A stretch of 64,000 bases of DNA from Chloroflexota bacterium. Its GTDB lineage: Bacteria > Chloroflexota > Limnocylindria > Limnocylindrales > CSP1-4. The notes under the pieces were generated by a model. It saw only the letters and a list, made by a program, of their open reading frames with translations. It was not told where the DNA came from and did no database searches. The number at the start of each line of letters is the position of its first letter. The stretch's first letter is position 1. Below, piece by piece: positions 62,802-64,000 of this stretch. Position numbers and translations under genes: made by a program. The stretch is from NCBI GenBank assembly GCA_019637815.1, contig JAHBUZ010000017.1:21349-85348 (forward strand), read 5' to 3'.

Positions 62802-62850
62802 GGGCGAATCCGTGGCGGCTGCACCCGGATCGTGCGCTACGCTGCCGCCG

Positions 62851-62877
62851 ATGACGCGCACCGCCGCCGCTCGATGA
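62851..62877 (+). other. 8-codon upstream ORF overlapping the next gene start
   Basis: ATG 62851 reads MTRTAAAR and stops at TGA 62875-62877, overlapping ATG 62874 (offset 23 nt). A TACGCT box at 62838-62843 is 7 nt before ATG 62851, the leaderless spacing. The main gene lacks a Shine-Dalgarno. This is the clearest of the three equal-length short ORFs. Confidence 0.45.
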
Positions 62878-63971
62878 CCCCCGACCTCCCGACGAGCGTC
62901 CTCGATGCGCCGGACCTCCAGACCCCCTGCCTGGTCCTGGACCTGGACGTCGTGAGCGGCTCGATCGCCGAGATGCAGCAGGCGATGGATGCGCGAGGCG
63001 TCGCGCTCCGGCCCCACGCCAAGACCCACAAGTCGGTCGCGGTGGGCCGGCTCCAGGTGGCGGCAGGCGCGAGCGGGCTGACCGTGGGCACCCTGGGCGA
63101 GGTGGAGGTCCTGGTGGACGGCGGGCTGACCGACCTGTTCCTCGCCTACCCGCTGTGGGCGGACGAGGGCAAGGCTCGACGACTCCGCGCCGTCGCCGAT
63201 CGATGTCGACTCCGGGTCGGCGTCGATTCGATCGAAGGCGCGATGCGTCTGGGCCGGGCTGCCGAGGGTTCGCTCGAGGGCGTCCTGGTGGAGGTCGATT
63301 CGGGCGGTCATCGGACGGGGGTGCCGTCCGACGCGGTGGTCCAGGTGGCGCGTGCGGCCGACGCCGCCGGTCTGCGGGTGCTCGGCGTGTTCACCCACGG
63401 CGGTCATGGCTATGACGCGCCCGGCGCGTCCGCTGGCGCCGCCGACGACGAGGTGCGGGCGCTCACCGAGGCCTCCGGGGCGCTTCGCCTGGCCGGTTTC
63501 GACGCGCCCGTCCGGAGCGCGGGATCGACACCCACGGCCATCGGCTCCGCGCGGGACGGGATGACCGAGGAGCGGCCGGGCACCTACGTCTACGGCGATC
63601 GCCAGCAGGTGGCGCTCGGGGCGTGTCGAGCGGAGCGGGTCGGCCTGGTCGTGGTCGCCACCGTCGTGTCCGTGACGGCCGGCCGCTTCGTGCTGGACAG
63701 TGGCGCCAAGACGCTCACCAAGGACGGCAAGCCATGGATGGCGGGCTACGGCTGGCTGCCCCGCTACCCCGAGGTCGTGGTGCGGTCGCTCTCCGACTAC
63801 CACGCGGTGTGTGACATCGGGGACGGCTCGGCACCGGCGCTCGGTGAGCGGGTGGTGGTGGTGCCGAACCATGTCTGTCCCGTCGTCGACCTGTTCGACG
63901 CGATGTGGGTGGTGGAGGGTGGCCGGCTCATGGGCCACTGGCCCATCGACGCACGCGGCCGGAGCGCCTGA
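62874..63971 (+). CDS. D-threonine aldolase/D-serine dehydratase-like PLP enzyme
   Basis: 365 residues from ATG 62874. Fold type III PLP enzyme (alanine racemase-like barrel): the PLP Lys lies in RPHAKTHKSVAVG, with LDSGAKTLTKDGKP further on. The C-terminal NHVCPVVDLFD matches the metal-binding His/Cys site of the DSD1/D-threonine aldolase family. It likely cleaves or dehydrates a D-hydroxy-amino acid. It is transcribed divergently from the nad operon across a 110-bp gap and is preceded by a short coupled ORF. Confidence 0.9.
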   Translation: MTPDLPTSVLDAPDLQTPCLVLDLDVVSGSIAEMQQAMDARGVALRPHAKTHKSVAVGRLQVAAGASGLTVGTLGEVEVLVDGGLTDLFLAYPLWADEGKARRLRAVADRCRLRVGVDSIEGAMRLGRAAEGSLEGVLVEVDSGGHRTGVPSDAVVQVARAADAAGLRVLGVFTHGGHGYDAPGASAGAADDEVRALTEASGALRLAGFDAPVRSAGSTPTAIGSARDGMTEERPGTYVYGDRQQVALGACRAERVGLVVVATVVSVTAGRFVLDSGAKTLTKDGKPWMAGYGWLPRYPEVVVRSLSDYHAVCDIGDGSAPALGERVVVVPNHVCPVVDLFDAMWVVEGGRLMGHWPIDARGRSA

Positions 63972-64000
63972 GGGCCCGCACGCAGCGAGTGCCGGCCCCA

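Overview
This is a high-GC (about 70% by eye) bacterial chromosome segment with densely packed, largely co-directional operons, many 4-nt ATGA/GTGA gene overlaps, frequent GTG starts and several apparently leaderless genes (a TAnnnT -10 element 6-8 nt before the start codon). The gene content suggests a soil or freshwater Chloroflexota relative (for example a Limnocylindria/Ellin6529-like lineage): Uma2-family genes, several sugar ABC importers, GH172 (DUF2961) enzymes and a nadB-nadC-nadA operon with a 3H-domain regulator. The phylum is inferred from gene content only. No rRNA, CRISPR array or replication origin was seen. One tRNA is present, tRNA-Gln(CUG).

Layout. 1-9.5 kb: a plus-strand operon with the 3' end of a solute-binding protein gene, a complete Dpp/Opp-type ABC importer, and six catabolic enzymes (beta-hydroxyacid dehydrogenase, two isochorismatase-like hydrolases, an amidohydrolase-2 lactonase, a DHDPS-type aldolase, a phosphotriesterase-like hydrolase). 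This is probably a dedicated uptake and breakdown pathway of unknown substrate. 9.5-14.7 kb: small secreted, membrane and hypothetical genes, including immunity-protein-like families (NTF2-fold, DUF4304-like). 14.9-18.4 kb: a tandem Uma2 duplication with a remnant of a third copy, running into a convergent secreted BNR-repeat gene. 18.7-21 kb: hypA-hypB and small genes. 21.3-23.1 kb: a decayed integrative element between a 35-bp direct repeat at the 3' end of tRNA-Gln, with only the C-terminal catalytic part of its tyrosine integrase left.

23.2-31 kb: a GH3 beta-glucosidase, argG of the long E. coli type, a DUF488 gene, a VapB45/VapC45-type toxin-antitoxin pair, a GH10 xylanase and a third Uma2 gene. 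31.1-37.2 kb: an Acg-like nitroreductase-fold protein, a Gfo/Idh dehydrogenase and two large secreted proteins of unknown role. 37.2-55.2 kb: the most notable part, two facing carbohydrate-utilisation loci. Locus A has a LacI regulator, a CUT1 importer, an eIF2B/MtnA-like protein, two GH172 and one GH32-like gene, with a divergent Gfo/Idh plus a third GH172. Locus B has a GH32-like gene, a second CUT1 importer and a second LacI regulator. The glycosidases have no signal peptides, so imported oligosaccharides are probably cleaved in the cytoplasm. A fructan, difructose-anhydride or D-arabinofuranoside substrate is proposed.

55.3-64 kb: a Phd/VapC toxin-antitoxin pair, glnS, the NAD biosynthesis operon (3H-domain regulator, nadB, nadC, nadA), and a D-threonine aldolase/D-serine dehydratase-like gene.

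Regulatory signals that stand out: a GTAAG-N6-GTAAG direct repeat (11-bp period) placed 10 nt before a TAnnnT box in front of all three intact Uma2 genes and once as an orphan; CATACGTATG operator-like palindromes just downstream of a TTGACA box upstream of locus B; AAACGTTT-type LacI sites in the divergent region of locus A; and three 8-codon upstream ORFs that each overlap the next start codon by 4 nt with the same 23-nt offset.
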